A stretch of DNA of 64,000 nt from Oleisolibacter albus (GTDB lineage: Bacteria > Pseudomonadota > Alphaproteobacteria > Azospirillales > Azospirillaceae): positions 186,001 to 250,000 of the forward strand of contig NZ_QGNJ01000003.1 of NCBI RefSeq assembly GCF_003336875.1. The letters run 5' to 3'. A program made the position numbers and the translations under genes. The notes under the pieces are model-generated. The model did no database searches. It was not told where the DNA came from and worked only from the letters and a program-made list of their open reading frames with translations. Positions 26,334 to 35,410 of the stretch are shown in pieces (the stretch's first letter is position 1; every line of letters begins with the position of its first letter).

Positions 26334-27155
26334 TCACTCCGCCGCCGGTGCCAGGGCGCGCAGCGGGGGCGCCATCGTGGGACGCCGCCACAGTTCCCAG
26401 GGCGCGGGACCGCGCTGCACCGCGCTTTCCAGGGTCTGCAGATCCTTGAAGGTGTCGCACCCGCGCCAGAACCCGTCATGCCGATGGGTCACCAGCCGGC
26501 GGGCGGCAATCAGCCGGGAGAAGGGCTCCTCCACCAGTTCCTCGCCCGGTCGGATGAAATCGAAGATCTCCTGCCGGAAAGCGAAGTAGCCGGCGTTGAC
26601 CCAGAGATCGGCCGATTGCACATCCTCAACGCCGCAGACCGTGCCATCGGCATCCTGCTGCACGAAATGGAAGCTGGTATTGGGACGGGCGGCCATGAAG
26701 GCGCCCACCACCTCCGGCCGGTCCAGCCGCGCCAGCACCCGCGGCAGCGGACAGTCCGTCAGCCCGTCGCTGTAATTGGCCAGGAATATCTCCTCCCCCT
26801 CCAGGAAGGGACGGACCGCCAGCAGCCGCTCGCCGATATTGGCGTTCAGACCGGTCTCGACGAAGGTGATGCGCCAATCGTCGATGTCGCGGGACAGCAG
26901 ATCCACGCGCCGCCCGCCATCGGACAGGACGAAGTCGTTGGAAATGCACTCATTGTAATTGAGGAAAAATTCTTTGATGGCATGGCTCTTGTGGCCCGTA
27001 CACAGGATGAAATCCGTATGCCCGTAATGGGCATAATACTTCATCACATGCCAAAGGATCGGACGGTTTCCCAGCGGGACCATCGGCTTCGGTATCGTCT
27101 CCGAGTAATCCCGCATGCGCAGCCCCAGGCCGCCGCAGAACAGAACCACCTTCAT
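26334..27155 (-). CDS. rfbF: Glucose-1-phosphate cytidylyltransferase-like sugar nucleotidyltransferase
   Basis: The 273-residue protein starts at an ATG with AAAGGAG 6 bp upstream. The nucleotide-binding loop FCGGLGLRM and IPKPMVPLGNRPILWHVMKY at the N-terminus, then HYGHTDFILCTGHKSHAIKE, match the RfbF/DdhA class, which makes CDP-glucose from CTP and glucose-1-phosphate. VNAGYFAFR and FWRGCDTFKD are conserved near the C-terminus. CDP-glucose 4,6-dehydratase, the next usual step, is not in the window. The adjacent C-methyltransferase fits a CDP-linked branched or deoxy sugar. Substrate specificity is inferred from family resemblance only. Confidence 0.85.
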   Translation of the reverse strand: MKVVLFCGGLGLRMRDYSETIPKPMVPLGNRPILWHVMKYYAHYGHTDFILCTGHKSHAIKEFFLNYNECISNDFVLSDGGRRVDLLSRDIDDWRITFVETGLNANIGERLLAVRPFLEGEEIFLANYSDGLTDCPLPRVLARLDRPEVVGAFMAARPNTSFHFVQQDADGTVCGVEDVQSADLWVNAGYFAFRQEIFDFIRPGEELVEEPFSRLIAARRLVTHRHDGFWRGCDTFKDLQTLESAVQRGPAPWELWRRPTMAPPLRALAPAAE

Positions 27156-27188
27156 GGGTGACTCCTTTGATCAGAAGTGCGCAACGGA

Positions 27189-28475
27189 TCAGTCCAGCAC
27201 TGTCGGCACCGGGACCGGAACGATGAAGCGGCAGCCCCAGCTCCGGACCTCGGCCAGCTGGGCCATGATCTCGTCCTTGAGGTTCCAGGGCAGGATCAGG
27301 ATGGCGTCCGGCTTCGCTTCCAGCAGGCGCTCCGGCGCATGGATGGGGATGCGGGTTCCTGGCAGGTACCGCCCGTGCTTGTACGGGTTGCGGTCCACTG
27401 TGAAGTCCAGCAGGTCGGTGCGGATACCGCAGTAGTTCAGCAGCGTGTTGCCCTTGCCCGGGGCCCCGTAGCCGACCACGCGCTTGCCCCGGCGCTTCAG
27501 GTCGATCAGCAGGTCCAGCAGCCGGAATTTGGTTTCCGCCACGGCGCGGCCGAAGGCGGCATAGGTTTCCGCCTGGAACAGTCCGGCCCCTTCTTCCCGC
27601 GCCAGCAGTGCGGCGACTGCGGGCATTGTGGCCCAACGCCCCTGCTCCCGGCAGGCGAAGACGCGCAGTGAGCCGCCATGGCTCCACAGCTCGTCCACGT
27701 CGAAGACGCGCAGCCCGTGGGCGGCCAGCAGACGCCGCACCGTGCCCAGTGAGAAATAGCTGAAATGCTCGTGGTAGATGGTGTCGAACTGGTTTTCCGC
27801 CAGCAGCCGGGCCAGATGCGGGAACTCCAGCGTCAGCACCCCGTCGGGCTTCAACAGCCGGGCCAGCCCGGCCACGAAATCGTTGAGATCCGGCACCTGG
27901 GCCAGCACATTGTTGCCGGTGATCAGGTCGGCTTGCCGCCCCATGGCCGCCAGTTCTGTTGCCAGATCGCGCCCGAAGAACCGCACCAGCGTGTCCACGC
28001 CCACATCGGCCGCCGCCCGCGCCACATTGGCCGCCGGCTCAATGCCCAGGCAGGGAATGCCGCGCTCGACAAAGCTGCGCAGCAGATAGCCGTCATTGGA
28101 TGCCACCTCGACCACGAAGCTGCCGGCGTCCAGACCCAGGCGCCCGACCATGATTTCGGTATAGTGGCGTGCATGCTCCAGCCAGGCCTGCGAGTAGCTG
28201 GAGAAGTAGGCGTATTCACTGAAGATCTCCTCCACCGCCACATACTCGCCCAGCTGCGCCAGCCAACAGGCGGGACAGACTTTCACATCCAGGGGGTGAA
28301 ACTGTTCGCCATGCCCCAGCGCCTGTGCCGGCACGAAGCTTTCACACAGGGGAGAGAGGCCGAGATCGACGAAGGGCAGCAGGCCCGCGTGACCGCAGGC
28401 CCGGCAGACCGTGCGTCCACGCCCCTCCGTCCGTCCGTCCGCCGTCACGATCGGATCGGGCAGAATCGAATCCAC
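27189..28475 (-). CDS. NDP-sugar C-methyltransferase with N-terminal zinc domain
   Basis: The GTG at 28475 is chosen because AGGAGG sits exactly 6 bp upstream; the frame stays open to 28646. The product is 428 residues. C24-x2-C27 (CRACG) and C67-x2-C70 (CPAC) form the zinc-binding domain of the Methyltransf_13 type. EVASNDGYLLRSF (123-135) is the SAM-binding motif. The last 170 residues hold VVGYGAPGKGNTLLNYCGI, the second Rossmann-like domain of TylC3/NovU-type C-methyltransferases, which add a methyl to a keto-sugar carbon. It is the first gene of the minus-strand sugar operon, 33 bp before the cytidylyltransferase. Confidence 0.9.
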   Translation of the reverse strand: MDSILPDPIVTADGRTEGRGRTVCRACGHAGLLPFVDLGLSPLCESFVPAQALGHGEQFHPLDVKVCPACWLAQLGEYVAVEEIFSEYAYFSSYSQAWLEHARHYTEIMVGRLGLDAGSFVVEVASNDGYLLRSFVERGIPCLGIEPAANVARAAADVGVDTLVRFFGRDLATELAAMGRQADLITGNNVLAQVPDLNDFVAGLARLLKPDGVLTLEFPHLARLLAENQFDTIYHEHFSYFSLGTVRRLLAAHGLRVFDVDELWSHGGSLRVFACREQGRWATMPAVAALLAREEGAGLFQAETYAAFGRAVAETKFRLLDLLIDLKRRGKRVVGYGAPGKGNTLLNYCGIRTDLLDFTVDRNPYKHGRYLPGTRIPIHAPERLLEAKPDAILILPWNLKDEIMAQLAEVRSWGCRFIVPVPVPTVLD

Positions 28476-28923
28476 TTGCGCCTCCTTGCACCTTGGCCCC
28501 ACAGGTCCGCCGCACATCTGCGGATAGTGTGAGGGTGCTGCACCGCGGCGTTGAGCGCAAATTCCCCAAAGGAGAATTCTGGAACAGTCGTATTGCCCGG
28601 AAGAGGTGTCGAACAATTGCCGGCCGTTTCCGTTAGAATCTGACATCGATACCGAAAATGTCCGCCCCGGATACGGCCCGCATCAATTGTGCGGCGGGCA
28701 GGTTCATTACTTCTCAGAACCGGCAAGATCGTCCAATTGATGAAGTGTCAGATTGGTGGTGCTGCCACCGGGTGCGAGAACGTGCAGGTGGGTCGCCGGT
28801 CGTGGTAGCCCAATGCCCTGTGGTGTAAGGCCCCCTGGACTGCTTCCGGTGTGCCGCTGGCTCTGGCAGCTTGGTTCCGGCAATGCGGGAACGCAGCGTG
28901 GGGATGGGGGAGTGATCGCCATC
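28476..28923. other. Divergent intergenic region of the sugar island
   Basis: About 450 bp separate the C-methyltransferase (minus) and glycosyltransferase (plus) genes. Apart from the nested inverted repeats listed separately, it holds an imperfect AATTC repeat around 28560-28580 and a small GGTGG/CCACC hairpin at 28755-28769. No gene is convincing in it. Confidence 0.55.
28637..28754. repeat. Two nested perfect 9-bp inverted repeats
   Basis: The outer arms are AATCTGACA (28637-28645) and TGTCAGATT (28746-28754). The inner arms are CATCAATTG (28681-28689) and CAATTGATG (28734-28742). The arms nest so that both could pair in one structure. It lies in the leader region of the glycosyltransferase gene and upstream of the divergent operon. 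It could be a structured leader, paired operators, or the end of a decayed element. Confidence 0.5.
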
Positions 28924-29838
28924 ATGCCGTTGGTTTCCATCGGGTTGCCCGTCTTTAACGGTGAGGCGTATCTGGAGCGGGCCGTCCGCGCCATCCTGGC
29001 GCAGAGCTTTACCGATTTTGAACTGGTGGTCTGCGACAATGCTTCCACCGACCGGACACCGGAGATCCTGGCGCGGCTGGCCGCCGACGATGTGCGTCTG
29101 CGGGTGCACCGCAATGCGGAGAATATCGGGGCGGCGCCGAACTGGAACCGCGTCTTCACCTTGTCGCGTGGCCGCTATTTCAAATGGGCCGCGTCTGATG
29201 ACGTGCATGAACCCACCTTTCTGGAGCGGACCGTTGCCGCTCTTGAGGCCGATCCCGGTGTGGTCTTGGCCCACAGCCGGACGCGGCTGGTGGATGAGAA
29301 CGAGCATGATCTGGTCTTCGATTCGCTGTCGGGCTGTTATCGGGACCGGGCCGGCAACCTAAGGGTTGGTCCGCCGCCGGCCGGACGGGCCAGTTCCGAT
29401 GATCCGGTGGAGCGTTTCACGGACCTGTTCCTGCGCACCATCCGTTGCACCGACATTTTCGGCCTCATCCGGGCCGACGTGTTGCGTCAGACGCCCTTGC
29501 ACCGGTCCTACTACAGCTCGGACAAGGCGCTGCTGACCGAACTGGCCCTGCGCGGGCGGTTCCATGAGGTGCCGGAGCCGCTGTTCATGAAGCGCGATCA
29601 CGACCGTACCTCGCTGACTCTGTCGGCGGAGGAACAGCGGCGCTGGATCGACACCCGGGCCGAGGTGTCCCGCTGGTCGCCCAAACGGCAGCAGTATCTG
29701 CAGATCCTGGGGGCTTGCCTGCGGGTGCCCGGCCTCGGCCCAGCCCAGCGCCTGCACTGCGCCGCCGTGGTTCTCGGGCGGGTGGACTGGGTCCATTTCG
29801 TGAAGAGCCGGGTCGGTGTCCACCCCCTCCACGCCTGA
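28924..29838 (+). CDS. GT2-family glycosyltransferase
   Basis: The start is ATG 28924, with a GGGGGA tract about 12 bp upstream; an in-frame GTG at 28912 is an alternative. The 304-residue protein opens VSIGLPVFNGEAYLERAV and continues ELVVCDNASTDRTPEIL, the GT-A nucleotide-binding core. KWAASDDVHEPTFLERTV holds the metal-binding DxD-type element. There is no membrane segment. It would transfer a nucleotide-activated sugar to a growing surface glycan from the cytoplasmic face. It precedes a methyltransferase gene by 30 bp, probably one operon. Donor and acceptor are unknown. Confidence 0.9.
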   Translation: MPLVSIGLPVFNGEAYLERAVRAILAQSFTDFELVVCDNASTDRTPEILARLAADDVRLRVHRNAENIGAAPNWNRVFTLSRGRYFKWAASDDVHEPTFLERTVAALEADPGVVLAHSRTRLVDENEHDLVFDSLSGCYRDRAGNLRVGPPPAGRASSDDPVERFTDLFLRTIRCTDIFGLIRADVLRQTPLHRSYYSSDKALLTELALRGRFHEVPEPLFMKRDHDRTSLTLSAEEQRRWIDTRAEVSRWSPKRQQYLQILGACLRVPGLGPAQRLHCAAVVLGRVDWVHFVKSRVGVHPLHA

Positions 29839-29868
29839 GCCGATGCGCCGATCGAGGAGCATGGTCCC

Positions 29869-31056
29869 GTGAACACCCGATCCTCCCAGGACTGTCCCTG
29901 TTGCGGGACGGTGGCGGAACTTTTTTTCGATGGCGGCCAGCTGCCAGTCAACAGCACCACGCTGATGCGTAGCCGCCCCGCGGCTCTGGCGGAGCCGCGG
30001 GGACGCCTGCGTCTGTGCGTCTGCCCCGGTTGCGGCTTCCTCTTCAACAGTGCCTTCGATCCGGCCCGGATCCGCATGGACACGGATCTGGAGGAAACCC
30101 AGGGATTCTCTCCCACCTTCGTGCGCTTCCACGAAGCGTTGGCCGCAGATCTGGTCCGGCGCCACCGGCTGCGGGGTCGGCGTATCGTGGAGATCGGCTG
30201 CGGCAAGGGGGAGTTCCTGGCGCTGCTGGCCCGGATGGCCATGGGCAGCGGCCACGGCTTCGATCCCGCCTTCGTCCCCGGCCGCGCTGGTCCGGGTCAG
30301 GATCGCATCCGGGTGGAGCCGATCCTGTTCGGGTCGGCGGAGGCGGACAGGGTTCGGGGTGATCTGTTCGTCTGCAAGATGACGCTGGAGCATATCCAGT
30401 ACCCGCCGGACTTCCTGGACCTGATCGGCCGGGCGGCACGGGCCAGCGGGAACGCCCCCCTTGTGCTCATGGTGCCGGAAACCCTGGTCATTCTCGACCG
30501 GCTCCAGGTCTGGGACCTGTATTACGAGCATTGCAGCAACTTCACACCAGGGTCACTGGCCCGGCTGTTCCGTGCCCACGGGCTGGCGCCCACGGTCCTG
30601 CGCACGGCCTTTGACGGCCATTACCTCATCATCGAAGCGATGCCGGACGCGGCCGGGGCGATCACGGCACTGGATCTGCCGGAGGAGAAGCCGCAGCAGG
30701 TGGTGGATGCCGCCCGGCGGTTCGGGGATGCGGCCCGGTTGAGGCTGGACGGCTGGCGCGACCGGATGGAACGCTGGGGACAGGCGGGACGGAAAGTCGT
30801 GCTCTGGGGCAGCGGTTCCCGTGCTACGGCCCTGGCCAACATGGTCGGACTGGATGATCGCGTCCAGGCCGTCGTCGACATCAATCCCCACCGGCGCGGC
30901 AGCTATGTGGCCGGGACCGGCCATCCCGTGGTCGGTCCCGCCGATCTGGCCGAGATCCGGCCGGATGTGGTGGTGGTGATGAACCCGGTCTACCGCGATG
31001 AGATCGCAGCGCTCCTGCGGCAGCAGGGGCTGTCGCCGGTCCTGGAAGCCGTCTGA
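29869..31056 (+). CDS. SAM-dependent methyltransferase with zinc-binding N-terminus
   Basis: The 395-residue protein starts at GTG 29869 with GAGGAG about 11 bp upstream. Paired cysteines (CPCC at 9-12, CVCPGC at 50-55) form a zinc knuckle. VEIGCGKGEFL (107-117) is the SAM motif. A C-terminal domain with KVVLWGSGSRATALANMV and VVVVMNPVY matches the sugar C-methyltransferase architecture. It is thus a paralogue of the 27189 protein in domain order, transcribed the other way with the GT2 gene. It probably methylates a nucleotide sugar or glycan unit of the same surface polymer. Confidence 0.85.
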   Translation: MNTRSSQDCPCCGTVAELFFDGGQLPVNSTTLMRSRPAALAEPRGRLRLCVCPGCGFLFNSAFDPARIRMDTDLEETQGFSPTFVRFHEALAADLVRRHRLRGRRIVEIGCGKGEFLALLARMAMGSGHGFDPAFVPGRAGPGQDRIRVEPILFGSAEADRVRGDLFVCKMTLEHIQYPPDFLDLIGRAARASGNAPLVLMVPETLVILDRLQVWDLYYEHCSNFTPGSLARLFRAHGLAPTVLRTAFDGHYLIIEAMPDAAGAITALDLPEEKPQQVVDAARRFGDAARLRLDGWRDRMERWGQAGRKVVLWGSGSRATALANMVGLDDRVQAVVDINPHRRGSYVAGTGHPVVGPADLAEIRPDVVVVMNPVYRDEIAALLRQQGLSPVLEAV

Positions 31057-31174
31057 TCTTTCCCCGCCCGCCCCGGCAGCGACACCCTGCGCCGTGACAA
31101 GCCCCGCACCGCTCACCTACGGTCGGCATCGGACCAGCAGCGGCGTGGCACGGCGCCGGAAGGGACGGGAAGTC

Positions 31175-33367
31175 ATGATGGGCGCGCGGATTGTATTGTC
31201 GACAGTGGGAATGGGCCTGGCGCTGATGGCGGGTTCCGCCGCGGCGGGTGAGGCGTGGCGCGACCCGTCGCTCTCCCCCGACGAGCGGGCGCGTCTGCTG
31301 GATGCCGCGCTGACCCTGGAGGAGCGCATCGGCCTGCTGCACGGCCCCATGGCACTCAGCCTCGACGGCAAGCCGCTGCCGGCCGGCGCCTTGGGCGGGG
31401 CCGGGTTCATTCCCGGCGTGCCGCGCCTGGGGATTCCCGCATTGCAGGAGACCGACGCCAGCCTGGGCGTGACCAATCCCGCCAATGTGCGGCCGGGCGA
31501 TACGGCCACGGCCCTGCCGGCCAGCCTGGCCCTGGCTGCCAGCTTCAATCCCCGCCTCGCCTATGAGGGTGGGGCCATGATCGCGCGCGAGGCGGTATCC
31601 AAGGGCTTCAATGTGCTGCTGGCCGGCGGGGCCAATCTGGCCCGCGACCCCCGCAACGGCCGCAATTTCGAATATCTGGGCGAGGACCCCTGGCTGGCTG
31701 GCATCATGGCCGGGGAGAGCATCCGCGGGATCCAGAGCCAGGGTATGATCTCCACCGTCAAACATTTCAGTCTCAACGGGCAGGAGACCGGCCGCTTCGT
31801 CGCCAACGCGGTCATCGACGAGGCGGCACACCGCGAAAGTGACCTGCTGGCCTTCCAGATCGCCATCGAACGCGGACGGCCCGGTGCCGTCATGTGCGCT
31901 TACAACCAGGTCAACGGTGCCTATGCCTGCGGCAACGAGCATCTGTTGAACGGTGTGCTGAAGGGCGACTGGGGCTATCCCGGCTGGGTCATGTCCGATT
32001 GGGGCGCGGTGAAAGCGACGGACTTCGCGCTGAAGGGGCTGGACCAGCAATCGGGCGAGCAGTTGGACGGTCAGGTCTGGTTCGGCCCGGCGCTGAAACA
32101 GGCCGTTGCCGCTGGTACGGTGCCGGAGGACCGGCTGTCGGACATGGCGCGGCGCATCCTGCGCTCCATGTTTGCCGCCGGCCTGTTCGATGCCGGGCCT
32201 GCCCGACCGCCCGTTGATCTGGCGGCCCATGGCGCCATCGCCCGGCAGGTGGCGGACGAGGGGATCGTGCTGCTGGCCAATCCCAAGGGGCTGCTGCCGT
32301 TGGCACCGGCGGTGAAGCGCATCGCCGTGATCGGTGGCCATGCCGATGCCGGTGTGCTGTCCGGCGCTGGGTCGTCCCAGGTCACCGGCATCGGCGGCGA
32401 TGCCCGTTCGGTTCCCGTCGGTGGGGAAGGTGCGCTGGCCTTCTGGGGGCGCATGGTTTTCCACGCTTCGTCACCGCTGAAAGCCCTGCGCGCCCGGCTG
32501 CCCGGTGCCAGCGTGACGTTCGACGACGGGCGCTATCCCGCGGCGGCAGCGGCCCTGGCCCGGGCGTCGGACGTGGTCATCGTCTTCGCCAACCAGTGGA
32601 TGGCTGAGGGACAGGACGCCTACGACCTGACCCTGCCCGAAGGACAGGACGCACTGATCGAGGCGGTGGCTGCGGCCAATTCCAATTGCATCGTCGTCCT
32701 GCAGACGGGCGGACCGGTGCTGATGCCCTGGCTGGGTCGGGTGGGGGCGGTGCTGTCGGCCTGGTACAGCGGCCAGCAGGGTGGGGAAGCCATCGCCGAT
32801 GTGCTGACCGGCGCCGTCAATCCGTCGGGCCGGCTGCCGATCACCTTCCCGGCCGGGGCCGACCAGGTCCCGCGCCCACAGCTGCCGGGCTGGGGGCTGC
32901 TGCCCACGCAGCCTTTCGACGTGGTCTATGACGAGGGTGCCGATGTGGGCTATCGCCGCTACGCGGCCAAGGGGCTGACGCCGCTGTTCCCCTTCGGCCA
33001 TGGCCTGTCCTACACGACGTTCAGCTATGGCGGGCTGACGGTCACCGGTGGCGAGACGCTGACCGTCCGTTTCCAGGTCACCAACACCGGCAAACGCGCC
33101 GGACAGGATGTGCCCCAGGTCTATCTGGCCGGGATCGGCGGCCAGCCGCTGCGGCGCCTGATCGGTTTCGAGAAACTGGCGCTGGATCCGGGGGAGCGCC
33201 GCACGGTGACGTTGCGCGCCGATCCGCGGCTGCTGGCCCGGTTCGACGAGGCCGGACGCCGCTGGCGCATCGATGGCGGCCCTTACCGTGTGGTGGTCGG
33301 CCCCTCGGCGGCCGAGGCCGTCCTGACCGGGACGGCGGCTGTGACGCCGCGGACAATGGCCCCCTGA
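31175..33367 (+). CDS. Exported GH3 beta-glucosidase
   Basis: The roughly 730-residue protein starts at ATG 31175 (or 31178), after which a signal peptide ends GSAAAG. The GH3 N-terminal barrel has FEYLGEDP, TVKHFSLNGQE (K196-H197) and GWVMSDWGA with the nucleophile Asp at 275. The C-terminal alpha/beta sandwich follows with VVIVFANQWMAEGQD, then the fibronectin-type-III-like tail (TNTGKRAGQDVPQVYLAG). It should release glucose from beta-glucosides or short cellulose-type oligomers in the periplasm or outside the cell. The open frame extends further upstream, but homology and the signal peptide place the start here. A hairpin terminator follows. Confidence 0.93.
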   Translation: MMGARIVLSTVGMGLALMAGSAAAGEAWRDPSLSPDERARLLDAALTLEERIGLLHGPMALSLDGKPLPAGALGGAGFIPGVPRLGIPALQETDASLGVTNPANVRPGDTATALPASLALAASFNPRLAYEGGAMIAREAVSKGFNVLLAGGANLARDPRNGRNFEYLGEDPWLAGIMAGESIRGIQSQGMISTVKHFSLNGQETGRFVANAVIDEAAHRESDLLAFQIAIERGRPGAVMCAYNQVNGAYACGNEHLLNGVLKGDWGYPGWVMSDWGAVKATDFALKGLDQQSGEQLDGQVWFGPALKQAVAAGTVPEDRLSDMARRILRSMFAAGLFDAGPARPPVDLAAHGAIARQVADEGIVLLANPKGLLPLAPAVKRIAVIGGHADAGVLSGAGSSQVTGIGGDARSVPVGGEGALAFWGRMVFHASSPLKALRARLPGASVTFDDGRYPAAAAALARASDVVIVFANQWMAEGQDAYDLTLPEGQDALIEAVAAANSNCIVVLQTGGPVLMPWLGRVGAVLSAWYSGQQGGEAIADVLTGAVNPSGRLPITFPAGADQVPRPQLPGWGLLPTQPFDVVYDEGADVGYRRYAAKGLTPLFPFGHGLSYTTFSYGGLTVTGGETLTVRFQVTNTGKRAGQDVPQVYLAGIGGQPLRRLIGFEKLALDPGERRTVTLRADPRLLARFDEAGRRWRIDGGPYRVVVGPSAAEAVLTGTAAVTPRTMAP

Positions 33368-33375
33368 CAGCTGGA

Positions 33376-33409
33376 CCGCGGATCTGTCCTCACCGGGTCA
33401 GGTCCGCGG
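33376..33409 (+). terminator. Hairpin terminator after the GH3 gene
   Basis: CCGCGGATCTG (33376-33386) pairs with CAGGTCCGCGG (33399-33409), 11 bp with one G-T wobble and a 12-base loop, starting 9 bp after the GH3 stop. The following TTCCTCT is only weakly T-rich. Confidence 0.6.
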
Positions 33410-33527
33410 GTTCCTCTCACGACTGGCGGTACGGCTGCGGGGCATGCGGCTTCAGGGCGATTCTGTGGCGGCGGAACCCGGGGTGGCCCCCTGTCGTTGA
33501 TGGCAGGACGCCACAACGTGGAGACCC

Positions 33528-34067
33528 ATGATGACACGGATGATTCCGGCTTTCGCCCTCGGTCTTGGTCTGATGCTGACGGCCCCGGTCGCCTTCGCCG
33601 CCCCGGACAAGGAGGACGCCCAGGCGCTGCGCAGCGCGTCGGTGTCGCTGACTCAGGCCATCGAGACGGCGGAGAAGCAGGGCAAGGGCAAGGCCCTGGA
33701 AGCTGAGTTCGATACAGAGAACGGGGCCGGCCGATATGAAATTAAGGTCCTGGCCGGTCAGACGGTGACGGAATATGCCATCGATGCCCGCTCCGGTCAG
33801 GTGGTCGGTTCCGAGCAGCAGACCCTGGAAAGCTGGGCCAAGGATCTGGGCCTGGGGGCCGACGCCTCCAGTCTGAATACCGCCCGCACCACACTGAGCC
33901 AGGCCATTGGCGTCGCCGAGCAGCGCGCCGGCGGCAAAGCCTATGAGGTGGATGTGGAAAGCAATGACGGGGCCATCCAGTACGAGGTATCGGTGCTGAA
34001 GGGCGACCAGGCCCAGACCGTCCGTGTGGACGGCAACAACGGTACGGTGGTGTCGGCCAGCCGCTGA
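33528..34067 (+). CDS. Exported protein with two PepSY domains
   Basis: The 179-residue protein starts at ATG 33528 with GGAG about 6 bp upstream. A signal peptide ends APVAFAA. Two repeated units follow at about 38-95 and 115-175, each with the PepSY pattern of an initial helix (SLTQAIETAEKQGKGKALEA; TLSQAIGVAEQRAGGKAYEV), a YEIKVL / YEVSVL strand, and a terminal DARSGQVV / DGNNGTVV hairpin. PepSY domains often inhibit or chaperone secreted peptidases, or act as periplasmic binding modules; the partner here is unknown. A strong palindromic terminator follows, so it is probably monocistronic. Confidence 0.88.
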   Translation: MMTRMIPAFALGLGLMLTAPVAFAAPDKEDAQALRSASVSLTQAIETAEKQGKGKALEAEFDTENGAGRYEIKVLAGQTVTEYAIDARSGQVVGSEQQTLESWAKDLGLGADASSLNTARTTLSQAIGVAEQRAGGKAYEVDVESNDGAIQYEVSVLKGDQAQTVRVDGNNGTVVSASR

Positions 34068-34097
34068 CACCTGCCCGCTCCCGCCGCGGAACAATAC

Positions 34098-34121
34098 CCC
34101 CGGGACCGATCGGTCCCGGGG
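34098..34121 (+). terminator. Perfect 24-bp palindromic terminator
   Basis: A 12+12 bp perfect inverted repeat, CCCCGGGACCGA and its complement, is followed by TTTGCATTT. It starts 30 bp after the PepSY gene stop. Confidence 0.8.
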
Positions 34122-34298
34122 TTTGCATTTGACGTGCCTGCAAAGCGTGCAGCCCGGCTGCCCATGGCAGGAGCAACAGCGGCATCCGCCGCATCCGGGG
34201 CGCATCGCGGGGCCGCAGACCCTGCGGTTCCCGGCTGGTCCGGCCTTTGCTACCCCTACCGCCGGTGCCCCCGTCGGCACCGGCCAGGGGGAAGGATC

Positions 34299-35213
34299 AT
34301 GCGGCTGTTTCTCTGTCTGATGCTGTTGCTTCTACCGGTGGGACCGGCTGTTGCGGCCGGCCGGCTCGACCCGACGCCGCGGGTGGCGGTGATGTCGGCA
34401 TTCGCGCCCGAACTGGCGCGGCTGCTGGAGGCGACGGAGCAGCCGCAGCGTTTCAGCGAGAACGGCATCGACTTCACCACGGGCCGCCTGGGTGGACAGC
34501 CCGTGGTTCTGGTGCTCAGTGGCATCAGCATGGTCAATGCCGCCATGACCACGCAGATGCTGCTGGACCGGTTCCAGGTCACGGCCCTGGTGTTCAGCGG
34601 CATCGCCGGGGGCGTCGATCCCGCGCTGATGGTCGGCGATGTGGCCGTGCCCCGCCAATGGGGCCAGTTCATGGAAAGCTACATGGCGCGGGAGGAACAG
34701 GGGCGCTTCAAGCCGCCGGTCTGGGCGACCACGCCCTACCCCAATTTCGACATGCTGTTCCCGGCGCCGGTCACCATGCGCAGCACCGCCAGGCCCGCCG
34801 GTGAGAAGCAGTTCTGGTTCGCGGCCGATCCGGCCCTGCTGGCGGTGGCGGAGCGTGTCGCGCCCCAGGTGCCGTTGGAGCGCTGCAACGGCCCGGACCA
34901 TTGCCTCGACCATGCGCCGGCGGTTCGGGTGGGGGGCAATGGCGTCACGGGACCGGCCTTTGTCGACAATGCCCGGCTGCGCGCCTATCTCTTCTCCACC
35001 TTCCAGGCCCGGGTGGTCGATATGGAAAGTGCTGCCGTCGCCATGGTCGCGCAGCAGAACGGTGTGCCCTTCATCGCTTTCCGCAGCCTGTCCGATCTGG
35101 CCGGGGGCGATCAGGACGAGAACCGCATGTACACCTTCCTGTCCCTGGCCGCGGGCAATGCCGCCCGCGTGGTCGTCGCTTTCCTGCAGGCCCTGCCGCC
35201 GCCGGTGCGCTGA
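34299..35213 (+). CDS. Exported nucleoside-phosphorylase/MTA-SAH-nucleosidase-like protein
   Basis: The 304-residue protein starts at ATG 34299 with GAAGGA just upstream. A clear signal peptide (MRLFLCLMLLLLPVGPAVAA) is unusual, because most of this superfamily is cytoplasmic. The fold markers are present: VAVMSAFAPELARLL at the start, VFSGIAGGVDPALMVGDV, VVDMESAAVAMVA (the glutamate that contacts ribose), and FRSLSDLAGG with the expected catalytic Asp at 266. An insert at about 120-170 and a Cys pair (C196, C202) suit a periplasmic location with a possible disulfide. It may salvage or degrade nucleosides outside the cytoplasm; the substrate is not known. Confidence 0.85.
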   Translation: MRLFLCLMLLLLPVGPAVAAGRLDPTPRVAVMSAFAPELARLLEATEQPQRFSENGIDFTTGRLGGQPVVLVLSGISMVNAAMTTQMLLDRFQVTALVFSGIAGGVDPALMVGDVAVPRQWGQFMESYMAREEQGRFKPPVWATTPYPNFDMLFPAPVTMRSTARPAGEKQFWFAADPALLAVAERVAPQVPLERCNGPDHCLDHAPAVRVGGNGVTGPAFVDNARLRAYLFSTFQARVVDMESAAVAMVAQQNGVPFIAFRSLSDLAGGDQDENRMYTFLSLAAGNAARVVVAFLQALPPPVR

Positions 35214-35410
35214 CGGGCTTCTTTCCCCAGGCGGGCTGCCCATGCCAGTGCCGCATCACGGCCAGGACATGCGTTGGGGCAGCAGCGCCGCCCGATCTCT
35301 GCTATGCCTTGTCGGCCTGCCCAACCGCTCCCAGCTTTCCAGCACAGCGGCAGGCCCGGCGGCCGACGCCGGCCGGTGGAGGTCAGGGAGGCCAGCCAGT
35401 GGAGACGAAG

